Shown: positions 45,814 to 55,585 of the stretch, in pieces
Numbering within the stretch: position 1 is the first letter of the stretch
Layout of the letters: each line of letters opens with the position of its first letter
Source: Salvia splendens
Lineage: Eukaryota > Streptophyta > Magnoliopsida > Lamiales > Lamiaceae
Direction: 5' to 3'
Assembly (NCBI RefSeq): GCF_004379255.2
Contig: NC_056034.1
Location: forward strand, 4,404,501-4,468,500
Length of the DNA stretch: 64,000 nucleotides
Made by a program: the position numbers and the translations under genes
The notes under the pieces: generated by a model
The model's database searches: none
Told to the model about the DNA's origin: nothing
The model's input: only the letters and a program-made list of their open reading frames with translations

Positions 45814-46263
45814 AATTGATATAAAATTGAGAGAATAAAATTTTATTGATGTGGAGAGTAGAGTGGATGAGAGTGAGAGAAAGTTTTGGTGGTGTAAAAA
45901 AATTGTGTGAATGATTTCGTATTTACAGAGGAAATTGGGATGATTTAAAAAAATGAAAAAATAATTTGAAAAACAGGATCAAACGGGTAATTTTTTGGGA
46001 AAATATTTTTTTTATTTGATTTTTTTTGGATTAAAAAAAAACAAAGAAAACTATATTAGAACGGTCGAAAAATGACACTCACTCGCGGCTCAACGAGTGG
46101 GTGTCATGCAGCTTTCGCAGCGCACCACGTGGGGAGGGGCGCGTGGCGCGCTGTCTCGCTAAAACCCCCTCCACCGTGCGCTAGCCTGCGAGACACCATA
46201 CCCGCAACGCGAGCTCGTTGCGGGACGAGTTCACGCCCTCAAAGAGCTGCTTTGTGGGTGCTC
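44600..46263 (-). mobile_element. decayed Harbinger element with transposase
   Basis: The right end is clear: GCTGCTTTGTGGGTGCTC ending at 46263 and followed by TAA, with a GC-rich subterminal region containing GAGTGGGTGTCATG. The left end is not identified, so the interval is partial. The element at 31264-32143 shares the GC-rich block and is a likely deletion derivative. Confidence 0.68.
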
Positions 46264-46757
46264 TAATCTCAAGTGTCACTAGTAAAATTACTCGCAGATA
46301 ATAAAAGAATGTACTAGTAATGTATTCTATGCACTATAGTATAATTTTTCACTGTAGTTTGTTTTGTTCAATAGAAGCTTATGGTATTTTAGAGAAATAG
46401 CTTAACTAGAAGTATTTCTTTTATCTTGCCGGCCCAATTAAAACTAACGTACACAGAAAATATTGGGCTTCGTATCAAGTTTCAAGCTATTTACTGGGCT
46501 TCTAGTGATGTGTAAAGCTATTTACTGGCCTTTGTTTTTAAGTTTCAACAAAGATAATAATGCTGAACGTCTATGAGATATATTTGAGGATTGCTTGTCT
46601 ACCACCCCCATTCTGCCACTCTTAATTAGTGATGCGGTTGAATCTCATTAGATTGGCTTAGTTATTAATTTTAGTTAAACGCCTTGGTTATTCAATTGAT
46701 TTTAGATTTTGGATTTTAGTCTATTTTATTTTTTTTATAACCTTATATATTCACAAT
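46264..46757. other. intergenic, no feature seen
   Basis: AT-rich DNA. The phrase AGCTATTTACTGG is repeated near 46487 and 46519. No gene. Confidence 0.45.
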
Positions 46758-46766
46758 TTCGGAAAA

Positions 46767-47149
46767 GAGTGATGCTAAATGGCCATAATGTGGCCGGCCA
46801 TAAAGATTTAATTTAGTCCATTTACATGTATAAAAAAATTAGAATTACCGATATAAACTTATATGTGTGAATGGACTTGTAAGTTGATACTTATATTTGA
46901 ATTCCATTACGTAAAACAAATTAATATCACGAATTACTGTATACGTTGAGTAACAATCAAGAAATGACAGTAGTAATAAGTTGAGCAAAAACTACGAAAG
47001 AGCAACACTAACATGTTGAGCAATATATAATGAAGATGATATAAAAGTAAAATCAAGTAGTATTAAACCAAAAATTTGAAAAAAAAATCAATTTTTTTGT
47101 TATTTAATTAATTTATGGCTGGCCATAATGTGGCCGCATAGCATTATTC
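46767..47149. mobile_element. Mutator-type MITE with 9-bp duplication
   Basis: TTCGGAAAA lies directly before (46758-46766) and after (47150-47158). Ends: GAGTGATGCTAAATGGCCAT and, reverse-complemented, GAATAATGCTATGCGGCCAC, both leading to GGCCATAAA. The same ends border 7720-11847, so the two form one family. Confidence 0.85.
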
Positions 47150-47390
47150 TTCGGAAAAATATGATTTTTTTAAAGAAAAAATTGCAATACAAATGAAAAG
47201 TAGATTGAGAAGCGAGAAGTGCGGATGGGCCTTGAAAATTGTGTGTGTTGCAGTCTGTGTTGCGAATAAAATCATGTGCTCTTTACCTATCGTGGGATCC
47301 ACAACCTTGTCTAAGGAAAACGATTTTCATTTTATTAATTTTCGTATTAACTGAATTTTCATTTTTCCAATATTATAGTAATGTACTGTA

Positions 47391-47580
47391 CTCCCTCCGT
47401 TCCCTCATAGTTGAGACGAAACTTTTCGACACGGAGTTTAAGAAATGAATGTTGAGTGTATTAAATAAATAGATAAAAAAGTAAGAAAGAGAAAAATGTA
47501 AAGAGAGTAAAGTAAGAGAGAGTAAAGTAAGAGAGAAAAAAAAGTTACTATAAATGGAAAAGACTCAACTATGAGGGAAC
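47391..47580. mobile_element. Stowaway-like MITE, right end decayed
   Basis: CTCCCTCCGTTCCCTCATAG after TA at 47389-47390; the complementary ACTCAACTATGAGGGAAC lies at 47563-47580 and is partly repeated at 47600-47613. The expected GGAGGGAG right end is missing. Confidence 0.7.
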
Positions 47581-47916
47581 TTCTCGAAATGGAAAAAATG
47601 ACTCAACTATGAGAGCACCTGCATCGGTACTCGATGCTAAGGCGGGCCGCCGTGCAGCTGTGCTCTTGCCGACGGCACGGTCTTGCTCGATGCATCGAGC
47701 ACCGCCGTGCCGCTAAGCAGGCTGACGTGTCGCGTTCTGATTGGCCAATGACAAAGCCGTTGGCATTTTTCTTTTTTTTTAAAAAATCGAAATATATTAA
47801 AAAATTGATGTTAAATTAAAAAAAATATTTTCCCACTTCCCAATAAAATATATCCGTTTTTTCTCCACTTTTAATTTATTTTTCATTATTTTTATCCTAA
47901 AATTCACATTTTCATC

Positions 47917-47924
47917 TATAAATA
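47917..47924 (+). promoter_or_regulatory. TATA box of transposon ORF1
   Basis: TATAAATA 127 bases before the ATG at 48044, with the same kind of leader (CATTTCCACA, CTCTCATC) as its relatives. Confidence 0.55.
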
Positions 47925-48043
47925 TCCACATTTCCACACAAAATTTTTTACACCACACTACACAAAATACTTCTCTCGTCAATTCTATCTAAATTCTCTC
48001 ATCAATTCTCATCTAAATTCTCACTCTTTCACTCTTGCATAAA

Positions 48044-48941
48044 ATGTCCGGCTCCGGTGATCACCCCTCTGACTCCCGCGGATGGAACCACGAATGGCTC
48101 GGCTCATCGCCATTCCCTAACCCGGATACGGATTTCTCACCCCCTCCTCAAACCTAAGGTTCGCTTATTCCGGGTGGCTACTGGCCTTACCCGGTGGCCG
48201 GGCAAGATGCCGAGGGGCAATACGGGTGGGCTCCCGAAACTGGCACGGGAGGGAGCGCCCCGAAGCCACCGGAGGGCGGTTCCGGCGCTCCTCCTCATCC
48301 TTGTAGTGTCCGTGTTCGTACCCGTGGCAGTACCGAAGGTGACATCAACGTTCGCACTCTGTATGTTCCGAGGGAGATGGAGAAGTTATTCAAAGCCTAC
48401 TTGAAAATCTCCGAAGATGCGGAAACTGGCACGAACCAAACCGGGGACAGGTTTTGGTGGCGCGTCTCTCGTCGGTACAATGCCAACCGACCGGAGGGAA
48501 CCATCGAGCGCAATGAGAGTATGGGGCGCAATGCCATCGGAAGAGCCAACGATGAAATACAAAAGTTCCAGGGGTATTACCTCCAGGAACATCGGTCGGC
48601 AGGGAGCGGCACGAGCGAGGTTGACATCATCACAACCGCTTGGCAGGAGGTGCGCCATGATCCGAAGTATAAGGGAGGCGTCGCATCCTCCTCCAGCAAA
48701 CGGTCGAGGTCGGTATCTCTATCCGACGCCGACGAGGATAAAGTGGCTAGCCAGCTTGTTGGAGCTCACTTGGGTAGCCCCGACGCTGGCCCGAGCAGTT
48801 CCCAACGCCGGCCGCAAGGAAGGAAACATGCGACAGCCAACCGTCGTCGCGCCGCGACCTCCTGCTCACGCTCCCTCTGTGCCGCCTCCACCCCCACCAA
48901 CTCATTGTGGGTCCTTTTGGGTCAAATCAATATGGCCAAAA
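48044..48941 (+). pseudogene. Harbinger ORF1 (Myb/SANT-like), interrupted
   Basis: The ATG at 48044 begins MSGSGDHPSDSRGWNHEWLG, which parallels the intact copy at 50068-51072. A TAA near 48156 stops the frame, but the same frame reopens directly after it. The SANT-like region is present (MEKLFKAYLKISEDAETGTN, FWWRVSRRYNANRPEGTIER, SMGRNAIGRANDEIQKFQGY), then SEVDIITTAWQEVRHDPKYK and the serine-rich and basic C-terminal segments. Compared with the intact copy about 18 residues between DIIT and WQE are missing. After SLWVLLGQINMAK a retroelement-like sequence begins at 48942, so the normal C-terminus is replaced by unrelated residues. One nonsense codon plus a truncation make it non-functional. 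Confidence 0.8.
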
Positions 48942-49725
48942 TGTTAGGGTTTTGTATACTAGAAATCACTTTTCGAGTGATTGGATACTGTAAAACTCTT
49001 ATTGTTATTTTCCAATAAACGCAACTGATTATTTTTTGTCATAATGTTGTTATGTTTTACATTTAATGGTTGTTTATTGCATATTTAAATGTATAAGCAA
49101 ACGTAACAAAGTCTAAGTCTTTGTTTTAGTAGATCGGTTGTGGGCGTCGTCCAATTTAAGGTAACACGGTCAGTTCTAAACAAAGAAAAATAAGAATTTC
49201 ACAACCTAGATAGGCCTAGACCAACTATCGCGAAAGGTTGCAATGTCAGTCCGATTATTTCTAATCCTTATTGAAATAAGATGACGTTGGTGTGGTATAG
49301 CACTGAATGGATCTAACAGCAAGACAAGTCTTTATTCTATCTACTGAAAGAAGAGGTCTTGATAATTAATTTCTTAATCAGTACGTTAGCATTGAGCATA
49401 CGATATTGAGTATCTACTACTTTGACTTACCAAAGATGCGAGTTTTTCGTCACCCAACGATCCAGGTATATTGGGTAGTGGCGATCATTATCTAGCGGTG
49501 CTAGGATTGCTATTGTGTTGAATCGTGCGCGAGGAGAGTCTCGTTTGATAACATCCACAAGAGGAGCTCGAAACAAGGTTTTATTATTCGGAACCTAGCT
49601 AGTTGGAGTTTAATTACTCTATGAATAATAAATAAGAGTTTCTTTCTAAGTCTACTCTTGGAGATTAAAATATGTTAATTAATTAAGTCCATAGCAGACA
49701 ATAATTAATTTATGGATGTTGCTAA
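48942..49725 (+). mobile_element. LTR-like fragment inserted in Harbinger ORF1
   Basis: Starts TGTTAGGGTTTTGTATACTA exactly where the ORF1 homology ends, in the manner of an LTR edge. No CA-ending edge or coding region is seen, and it may continue beyond the next insertion (from 51538). It has no recognisable gene and is interrupted at 49726 by a Harbinger element. The LTR identity is inference from the edge and the absence of genes. Confidence 0.45.
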
Positions 49726-50067
49726 GAGCATCCACAACCGTGCTCTTGCCAGCGGCACGGTTGTGGGCCCGGGCGGTACTATTCATGCCTGCTCTCTGGC
49801 AAGAGCACAACACCCACAACTGTGCTCTTCCGCAAGGACGAGCACAATTAATATAAAATTCAATTACACAAAAACATTTTCATAATACTAAAATTCATTA
49901 AAAAAACCACAATAAAAATAACAAATTACAAATAAAATAAAAAGACATAATTAAAATCCTAAAAATTAAAAATTACATAATTAAAATACTAAAAATTAAA
50001 AATTACATAATTAAACTCCTAAAAATTAAAAATTACATAATTATTGGCTAATATAACCCGAGGAAGA

Positions 50068-51072
50068 CTACGCATCCGGCGGCACCAACCCCAATTGTTT
50101 TTGGAGACCCAATATCATGGACTCGTGCGTTTGAAGTTGCGTGGGGGTCATAGTTGACCTATCGGCCATATTGAGTTGGGCCAAAAGGGCCCACAACGAG
50201 TTGTTCGGGGGTGGAGGTGGAACATAGGGTGCGGGTTCGGGAGCAGGGGCAGATGGAGTCGCGGCGCGACGTCGTTCGGCCGCCGCCTTCTTCCTACCTT
50301 GCGGTCGGCGTCGGGAACCGCTTGGTTGGGCATCGGGGCTACCCAAGTTAGCTTCGGCGAGTTGGCTAGCCACTTCTTCGCCGGCGTCGGATAGGGATGC
50401 CGACCGTGAGCGTTTGGAGGAGCCGCTAGAGGAGGATGTTATGCCTCCCTTATACTTCGGGTGCGTCCGCGTCTCCTGCCAAACGTTAAGATATTTGAAC
50501 GACTTACCGTTCATGGATTGGTAGGTGCTCAGCGAGGCGGTGATGATGTCGACCTCGCTTCGGCCGCTCCCGGCATTCCGGGACTCCTGGATGAAATAGC
50601 CGTTGAACTTGCCAATTTCTTCGTTGGCTCGGCCAATGCAGTTGCGCACCATACTCTCGTTGCGCTCGATCGTTCCCGGCGGCCGGTGTGCATTGTACCG
50701 GCTAGAGACGCGCCACCAAAAGTGATCGCCGGATTGGTTCGTTCCAACCACCGCATCTTCGGAGATTTCCAAGTACGCCTTGAACAATCTTTCCATCTCC
50801 GCCGGTGAGTACGGTGTGCGGACACCGGCGCGAGATGGAGGATTCGGCATTTGGGAAGGGGCGCGAGGCCTAGGCTCCGGTGTCCACCCGTAGCGCCCAT
50901 CGGAGGCACCTTGATCGTCGATTGGGTATGGCAGGTAGCCACTCGGAACGCCTGAATCTTGGGTGAGAGGAGGGGTCGAATATTCCGTTTCCGGACTATG
51001 AAACGGTTGCGAACCGAACCATTCGGGGTTCCAACCGTGAGAACCGCTTGGGTTGTCGTCGTTACCGGACAT
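50068..51072 (-). CDS. Harbinger ORF1, Myb/SANT-like DNA-binding protein
   Basis: An uninterrupted frame of 334 residues. N-terminal region rich in Ser/Pro/Tyr/Gly with GWNPEWFGSQPF; then a SANT/trihelix-like domain (about 85-170) with YSPAEMERLFKAYLEISEDA, FWWRVSSRYNAHRPPGTIER and VRNCIGRANEEIGKFNGYFI. There follow VWQETRTHPKYKGG, a serine-rich KRSRSASLSD stretch that could act as nuclear signal, a basic RRRPQGRKKAAAERRR segment, a proline run, and a helical C-terminus from NNSLWALLAQLNMADRS onwards. In relatives such ORF1 proteins help the transposase enter the nucleus and bind element ends; plant databases often mislabel them as glutathione S-transferase T3-like. The gene lies inside the element and its promoter (TATTTATA at 51175) is on the same strand. 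It is the only intact transposon protein I can support here. Confidence 0.85.
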   Translation of the reverse strand: MSGNDDNPSGSHGWNPEWFGSQPFHSPETEYSTPPLTQDSGVPSGYLPYPIDDQGASDGRYGWTPEPRPRAPSQMPNPPSRAGVRTPYSPAEMERLFKAYLEISEDAVVGTNQSGDHFWWRVSSRYNAHRPPGTIERNESMVRNCIGRANEEIGKFNGYFIQESRNAGSGRSEVDIITASLSTYQSMNGKSFKYLNVWQETRTHPKYKGGITSSSSGSSKRSRSASLSDAGEEVASQLAEANLGSPDAQPSGSRRRPQGRKKAAAERRRAATPSAPAPEPAPYVPPPPPNNSLWALLAQLNMADRSTMTPTQLQTHESMILGLQKQLGLVPPDA

Positions 51073-51174
51073 AGTGGTGTTGTAGGGTGTGAGAGGAAGA
51101 TGAAAATGGATATGAGAGATTGATGATGAGAATTGTGTAGTGAAAGTGTGAATTTTTTGGAGTGAAATTGGGGG

Positions 51175-51182
51175 TATTTATA
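51175..51182 (-). promoter_or_regulatory. TATA box of intact ORF1
   Basis: TATTTATA on the plus strand is TATAAATA on the minus strand, 103 bases upstream of the start at 51072. Confidence 0.6.
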
Positions 51183-51537
51183 GATGAAAGTGTGTATTTT
51201 TGGGGTAAAAAAAATAAAAAAAAAAAATTAAAAAGTGGGGAAAAACGGTTATAAACGGATATAATTTTTTGGGGAAGTGAAAATTTTTTTTTTTATTTTT
51301 TATCGATTTTTTTAATAAAAATCCGATTTTTTTAAAAAAAAAATAAAAAAATGTTTGAAACCAACGGCTATGCCGTTGGCGAATGGGAGACCGCCACGTG
51401 TGCGTCCGCTGGCATGGACGTGCTCGATACATCGAGCAGCGCCGTGCCAGCGGCGCGGTTGCAGCGGTGGCGGTCCTTCGCCTTGCCGCTGGCACGGACG
51501 GCGGTGGCGCCAACCGCCACCGCTGCGGATGCTCTAA

Positions 51538-52527
51538 GTCCATTATTTAATTATCACATTTCTTTTTGTATATATCCATAATCCTTCTTACTGTTTTTCG
51601 AAATATTACAAAAAAATTTAATAATTTATGTACGTATCTTTAATTATAAAATTTCACAACAAAATTTAATGTAGAGATAAAGAATGAGTAAAACTAGATT
51701 ACTTTTTTAATCTCTGTTCCTGAAAAGTATGAAGAATTTTCTTTTTAGTCGGTCCCTGAAATGTATGAACATTCTAATCTTGGAAACTCTTTTGTCTCTA
51801 ATGAGATGAAACCCATTATATATTGACAATACTTTAATTACCTTTTCTTTCTATCAACTCTTACTTTACTAATTTTGTATTCAAACCCTTACCAAACTAT
51901 AACATAGTGCATATATATACATTTCGTACACACAATACATAACATTGCATAACACCATACATCACACATGTATAGCACATATTGCGTACTGCATATGTTG
52001 CATAAACACACGTAACAATGTGCAGCACAAAATACACACTGCATTCAATATTATTGAATACTTACATAATATACATAAATAAAAATTAAAATTAATGTCA
52101 AATTTTGATTGAATTTTGACATAAAAAAACAAAAATGAATACGAGTATATATCAATTGCATAATCCTATTGTATTACACTTTCAATATCATAATACCAAA
52201 TGGACTCTAATATAATCTCGATATATGTTGTACAGTAATTTTCATTATAAAATGTACTCGTACTCGTACAAGTAAAATTTATCCGATAAATAATAATGAC
52301 TGCAGTTTGTCTTTCATGTTTGTTTGTTTTAGTTTATGGGAAGGTAAATAAAAAAAGTAAAAAAACAATGGGTGGTGATTGATTTTTATAAATGAAAGGA
52401 AAAAAACAGAAACACAGCAGCATCGTCAGTCCCTCGTTGTTCTGAGCGCACTCTGCTTTTCTGCTTCACAATAATTACGTCTCCAACAAGATTCCATTCA
52501 CTACTCTCTCTCTCTCTCTGCGCAACA
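51538..52527. other. intergenic and promoter of DUF1645 gene
   Basis: AT-rich DNA. From 51708 to 51900 it resembles half of a Stowaway-type MITE (CGGTCCCTGAAATGTATGAA). A CTCTCTCTCTCTCTC microsatellite at 52504-52519 lies in the expected leader of the DUF1645 gene. No other feature. Confidence 0.5.
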
Positions 52528-53589
52528 ATGCCTCCGCCGCCCATTCGCGCCGTCGACCCGCCGCGCTTCAGCGAAGACATCGACAGCACCTGCTCCACCC
52601 CCTTCGTCAGCGCCCCCTCCAGCCCCGGCCACGGCCCCTCCGGCTACTTCTACAGCGCCCCTGCTAGCCCCATGCATTTCATTCTCACCAACACCAGATC
52701 CAAATCTCCGTCCTCAGCTGATTACCAGACGGTCTTCCTTTCCTCTGATTCCGGATCCTTCGAGTTCGAGTTCTCCTCCAGGTTTTCCCCCAACGGATAT
52801 GGCGGACTCGCCTCCATGACCTCTGCCGATGAGCTCTTCTTCAACGGTCAGATCCTGCCGATGAAACTGTCCTCGCACCTAGCCACTCCGCAGGATGGTT
52901 TTCCTCCGCCGTCGTTGGATCTCGCCGGTGCCTCCAGCCCTAGAGGCAGAGATCCGAGGCTCCGTAGCGCGAAGCTCGCGAATCGCCGAGCCAGATCCAT
53001 GTCGCCGCTCCGTTTCGATCAATGGCGCGGAGGAGGAGGATTTGATTCGCAATGTGCCTCCAGCGCCGGTGCCGGCGCCGCCGTGGAGGAGAGAGGAAGT
53101 GAAGATACAGGTGTATCAGGCGAGACGACGCCATCGTGTTCGGCGTCGTCGTCGCGGTCGACTTCCTCAGGTAGGAACTCGAAGAAGTGGATATTCCTGA
53201 AGGATCTTCTGAATCGGAGCAAAAGCGAGGGACGAGCGCACAGCAAGGAGAGGTTCTGGTCGGCGATTTCGTTCTCGGCGGCGAAGGAGAAGAAGACGCC
53301 GCCGCCGCCTTCTCTGTCGCCGTCGTCCTCGCGCGATGAGAAGGCCGGACCGGAGAGGAAAAAAACTCCGGCGTCGAGGAAACCGGCGAATGGCGTGTGG
53401 AGGAGGCGGGCGGCGCCGTCGGCTCACGAGCTGCACTACACGGCAAGCCGAGCGCAGGCGGCGGAAATGAAGAGAAAGACGTTTTTGCCCTACCGGCCGG
53501 GGGTCCTTGGGTGCTTGGGTTTCAGCTCAAAGAGTTACGGCGCTTTCAGCGGATTTACTAGAAATCTCAACCCCATTTCATCTCGCTGA
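52528..53589 (+). CDS. DUF1645 family protein
   Basis: A single-exon protein of 353 residues. Conserved blocks in order: DSTCSTPFVSAPSSPG (19-34), FEFEFSSRF (78-86), SADELFFNGQILPMK (99-113), RARSMSPLR (154-162), a serine-rich linker, KKWIFLKDLLNRSKSEGR (219-236), and HYTASRAQAAEMKRKTFLPY (303-322) followed by PGVLGCLGF. These are the marks of plant DUF1645 proteins, which are linked to stress responses and growth and have been annotated as putative calmodulin-binding proteins. Biochemical function is not established. The sequence is GC-richer than its surroundings and rich in Ser, Pro and Arg, so mostly disordered. The start follows a CT-rich leader; no other in-frame ATG lies close upstream. 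Confidence 0.87.
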   Translation: MPPPPIRAVDPPRFSEDIDSTCSTPFVSAPSSPGHGPSGYFYSAPASPMHFILTNTRSKSPSSADYQTVFLSSDSGSFEFEFSSRFSPNGYGGLASMTSADELFFNGQILPMKLSSHLATPQDGFPPPSLDLAGASSPRGRDPRLRSAKLANRRARSMSPLRFDQWRGGGGFDSQCASSAGAGAAVEERGSEDTGVSGETTPSCSASSSRSTSSGRNSKKWIFLKDLLNRSKSEGRAHSKERFWSAISFSAAKEKKTPPPPSLSPSSSRDEKAGPERKKTPASRKPANGVWRRRAAPSAHELHYTASRAQAAEMKRKTFLPYRPGVLGCLGFSSKSYGAFSGFTRNLNPISSR

Positions 53590-55351
53590 AATGGCACAGC
53601 ACTAGTAAATAGTTTGCTGCAGTGATTATTTATTTAGCGATTTCGATCTCCAGCTAGTTCGTGTTCAGGTTCATGTTGATGTTGATGTTGATGTTCGTCT
53701 CTTTTTCTTCTGGTAATTAATTTTGATTTTAGACAGATTCTGTTTTGATGCGGCAGATCACCTGTTTGATGATTTGATTGTGGATAGTTTTTCAACCTGC
53801 TTGCGTCATCATATTCATATGTGCTGCTTGCTGATTGAACAATAGGAGTATGTTGTAAATCATCTAGTACTATCATTTTTTTTTGAGCAATAATATACTG
53901 TATTGGTTATCATGCAAAAAGAAGTACACTCCTAGTAAAAAGAAATCAATATTTCGAATTTGGAGTATATATTGATTTGATGGTTCTTGACTTTGGGGTG
54001 TGAAATCTGAATTGGATTTGGGTTGATGGATGTTAATACGAGCTGTGTGCATTGATGGTATAATCAACCCCCTTTTGGCTGTGATGTCATTATATGAAAA
54101 TGTACGAATACATAATTTACTAGTAGTACTATTTTAAATTTCAACTCATTAATGCGAGTTGTCTTTATAAATTATTTTACATTGTTGAAAAAATTATGAA
54201 TTTTAATTAAGTAATACTCTATACTCTATTCCATAATTTTATAAAATTTAGTCAGAAAATCATGAAGTTAGGACTGCTCGCATTTATCCACAATGAAAAA
54301 AAAAATGTTGGCATGTGTAATATAGAATTATTGATGTTTTTCAGATTATTTTTTTGTATATTTTAGATTATAAATGTGAGTTCAAATGACCACAAACTAA
54401 TATTAATAAATTAAGCTAAAATACATCAAGCTAAGTTACATGTTTTGGACGTCAATGACCCACACTCGGGGGCAAGTGATTTGTAAATGCATTCTACTCG
54501 ACTGAGTAGAATGTTCTAGAGTGGTTGCAATGGATCACATTACCGTATAACTAGTTAGTGTTGGGTGACATGTTCTGGAAATATTTTATATATCATGTGA
54601 ACCGCGTGATGTCGTTTTTAGCCTTTTTTTCATATATAATGTGAACCGCGTGATGTGTAATACCAACCACTCAATCAAGTAGCTTGTTTTGGCCTTTTAT
54701 TTTTCTTTCAACTTCGTTATTGTCATTTTTCTTAGAGCCTCCTAAGCCTACGAGAATGAACGAACACCCAATTGGATTTTACATAAATTATGTGTTTTTA
54801 AGAATAAATTATGTCGTTTATTTTATTGGCAGTAACATTCACATATGATTTAATGATTGCTATATCTACTAACTTTTTACTAATTTTTTTTGTTTAGAAG
54901 TAATTTTGAACAAATTAAAATTTTATAATTTTTGTAGTTACAAAATTGACTGTAATTTGACTAAATTTTATGAGTTTTTTTAATAGTTTGGCGTATAAAT
55001 TATTAGAGGAAAACAAAATATCATTTGTATATGCAATGATTTGAGTGGTTTGTATGTTACAGGCATTTGGATGTTAAACATCGATATTCATATTTTACCA
55101 ACAGCGATTGTATAATAAATAAGGGCATTTGTGATCAATGTAATGTATCTATAATTTGAGAAATGAAATAAAAAGAGTATATATCTACTCTATGTGGAGA
55201 TGAGTTATTATATGATTGATTATTGATAGCGAGACAAGGAGTTGCAGAATCACATGGGTAAAGATTAGATTTGCATTTGATACTCAAAACTCAACTATTA
55301 AAAGGGAAAAGCAATGAATGAATGTCCTTTTTGGATCTTCACTTTTTAACC
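53590..55351. other. intergenic, 3' flank of DUF1645 gene
   Basis: GTTGATGTTGATGTTGATGT forms a small microsatellite at 53673-53694. The remainder is AT-rich with a near-duplicated phrase ATGTGAACCGCGTGATGT at 54595 and 54640. No gene. Confidence 0.5.
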
Positions 55352-55585
55352 TTTTCTTGGATAATTCGTCCCACTTTGACCAGATATGGGTTTTAAGAAA
55401 TGTAATGAAAAGTGAGTTGAAAAAGTTAGTGGAACGTGTGTCCTATTTTTATATATTAGTTTTATAATAAAATATAAGTAGAAATGAGTTAGTGGAATAT
55501 GTGGTTCACTACCAGTGAAATGTGACAAATTATGTGGGATGAACCGAAATGGAAAAATGGGACAAATTATCCGGGACGGAGGGAG
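55352..55585. mobile_element. Stowaway-like MITE
   Basis: The left arm GGATAATTCGTCCCACTTTG pairs with the right arm GACAAATTATCCGGGACGGAGGGAG, followed by TA. The centre shares AAATGTAATGAAAAGTGAGTTG-type sequence with 4950-5060. Confidence 0.72.

Larger units (their letters stand above)
47613..48941 (+). mobile_element. Harbinger element with ORF1, 3' end lost
   Basis: The left end reads GAGCACCTGCATCGG followed by a GC-rich subterminal region with the palindrome TGCTCGATGCATCGAGCA, equivalent to the elements at 10230 and 49726. It stops at 48941, where a different repeat beginning TGTTAGGG enters the ORF1. The right terminus is not found. Confidence 0.75.
49726..51534 (-). mobile_element. 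PIF/Harbinger element with intact ORF1
   Basis: Starts GAGCATCCACAACCGTGCTC and ends CCACCGCTGCGGATGCTC, with TAA on both sides (49723-49725, 51535-51537). The first 130 or so bases match the reverse complement of the right end of 10230-11657 without a difference that I can see. The other end also matches closely over about 170 bases. It carries ORF1 only and no transposase, so depends on an enzyme in trans. Confidence 0.9.

Noticed and set aside
48386..48947. Alternative frames overlapping ORF1
   Set aside because: Only the frame from 48044 has the SANT-like motifs shared by the other copies.
53019..53446. Minus-strand frames opposite the DUF1645 gene
   Set aside because: They are antisense shadows of the GC-rich coding region.
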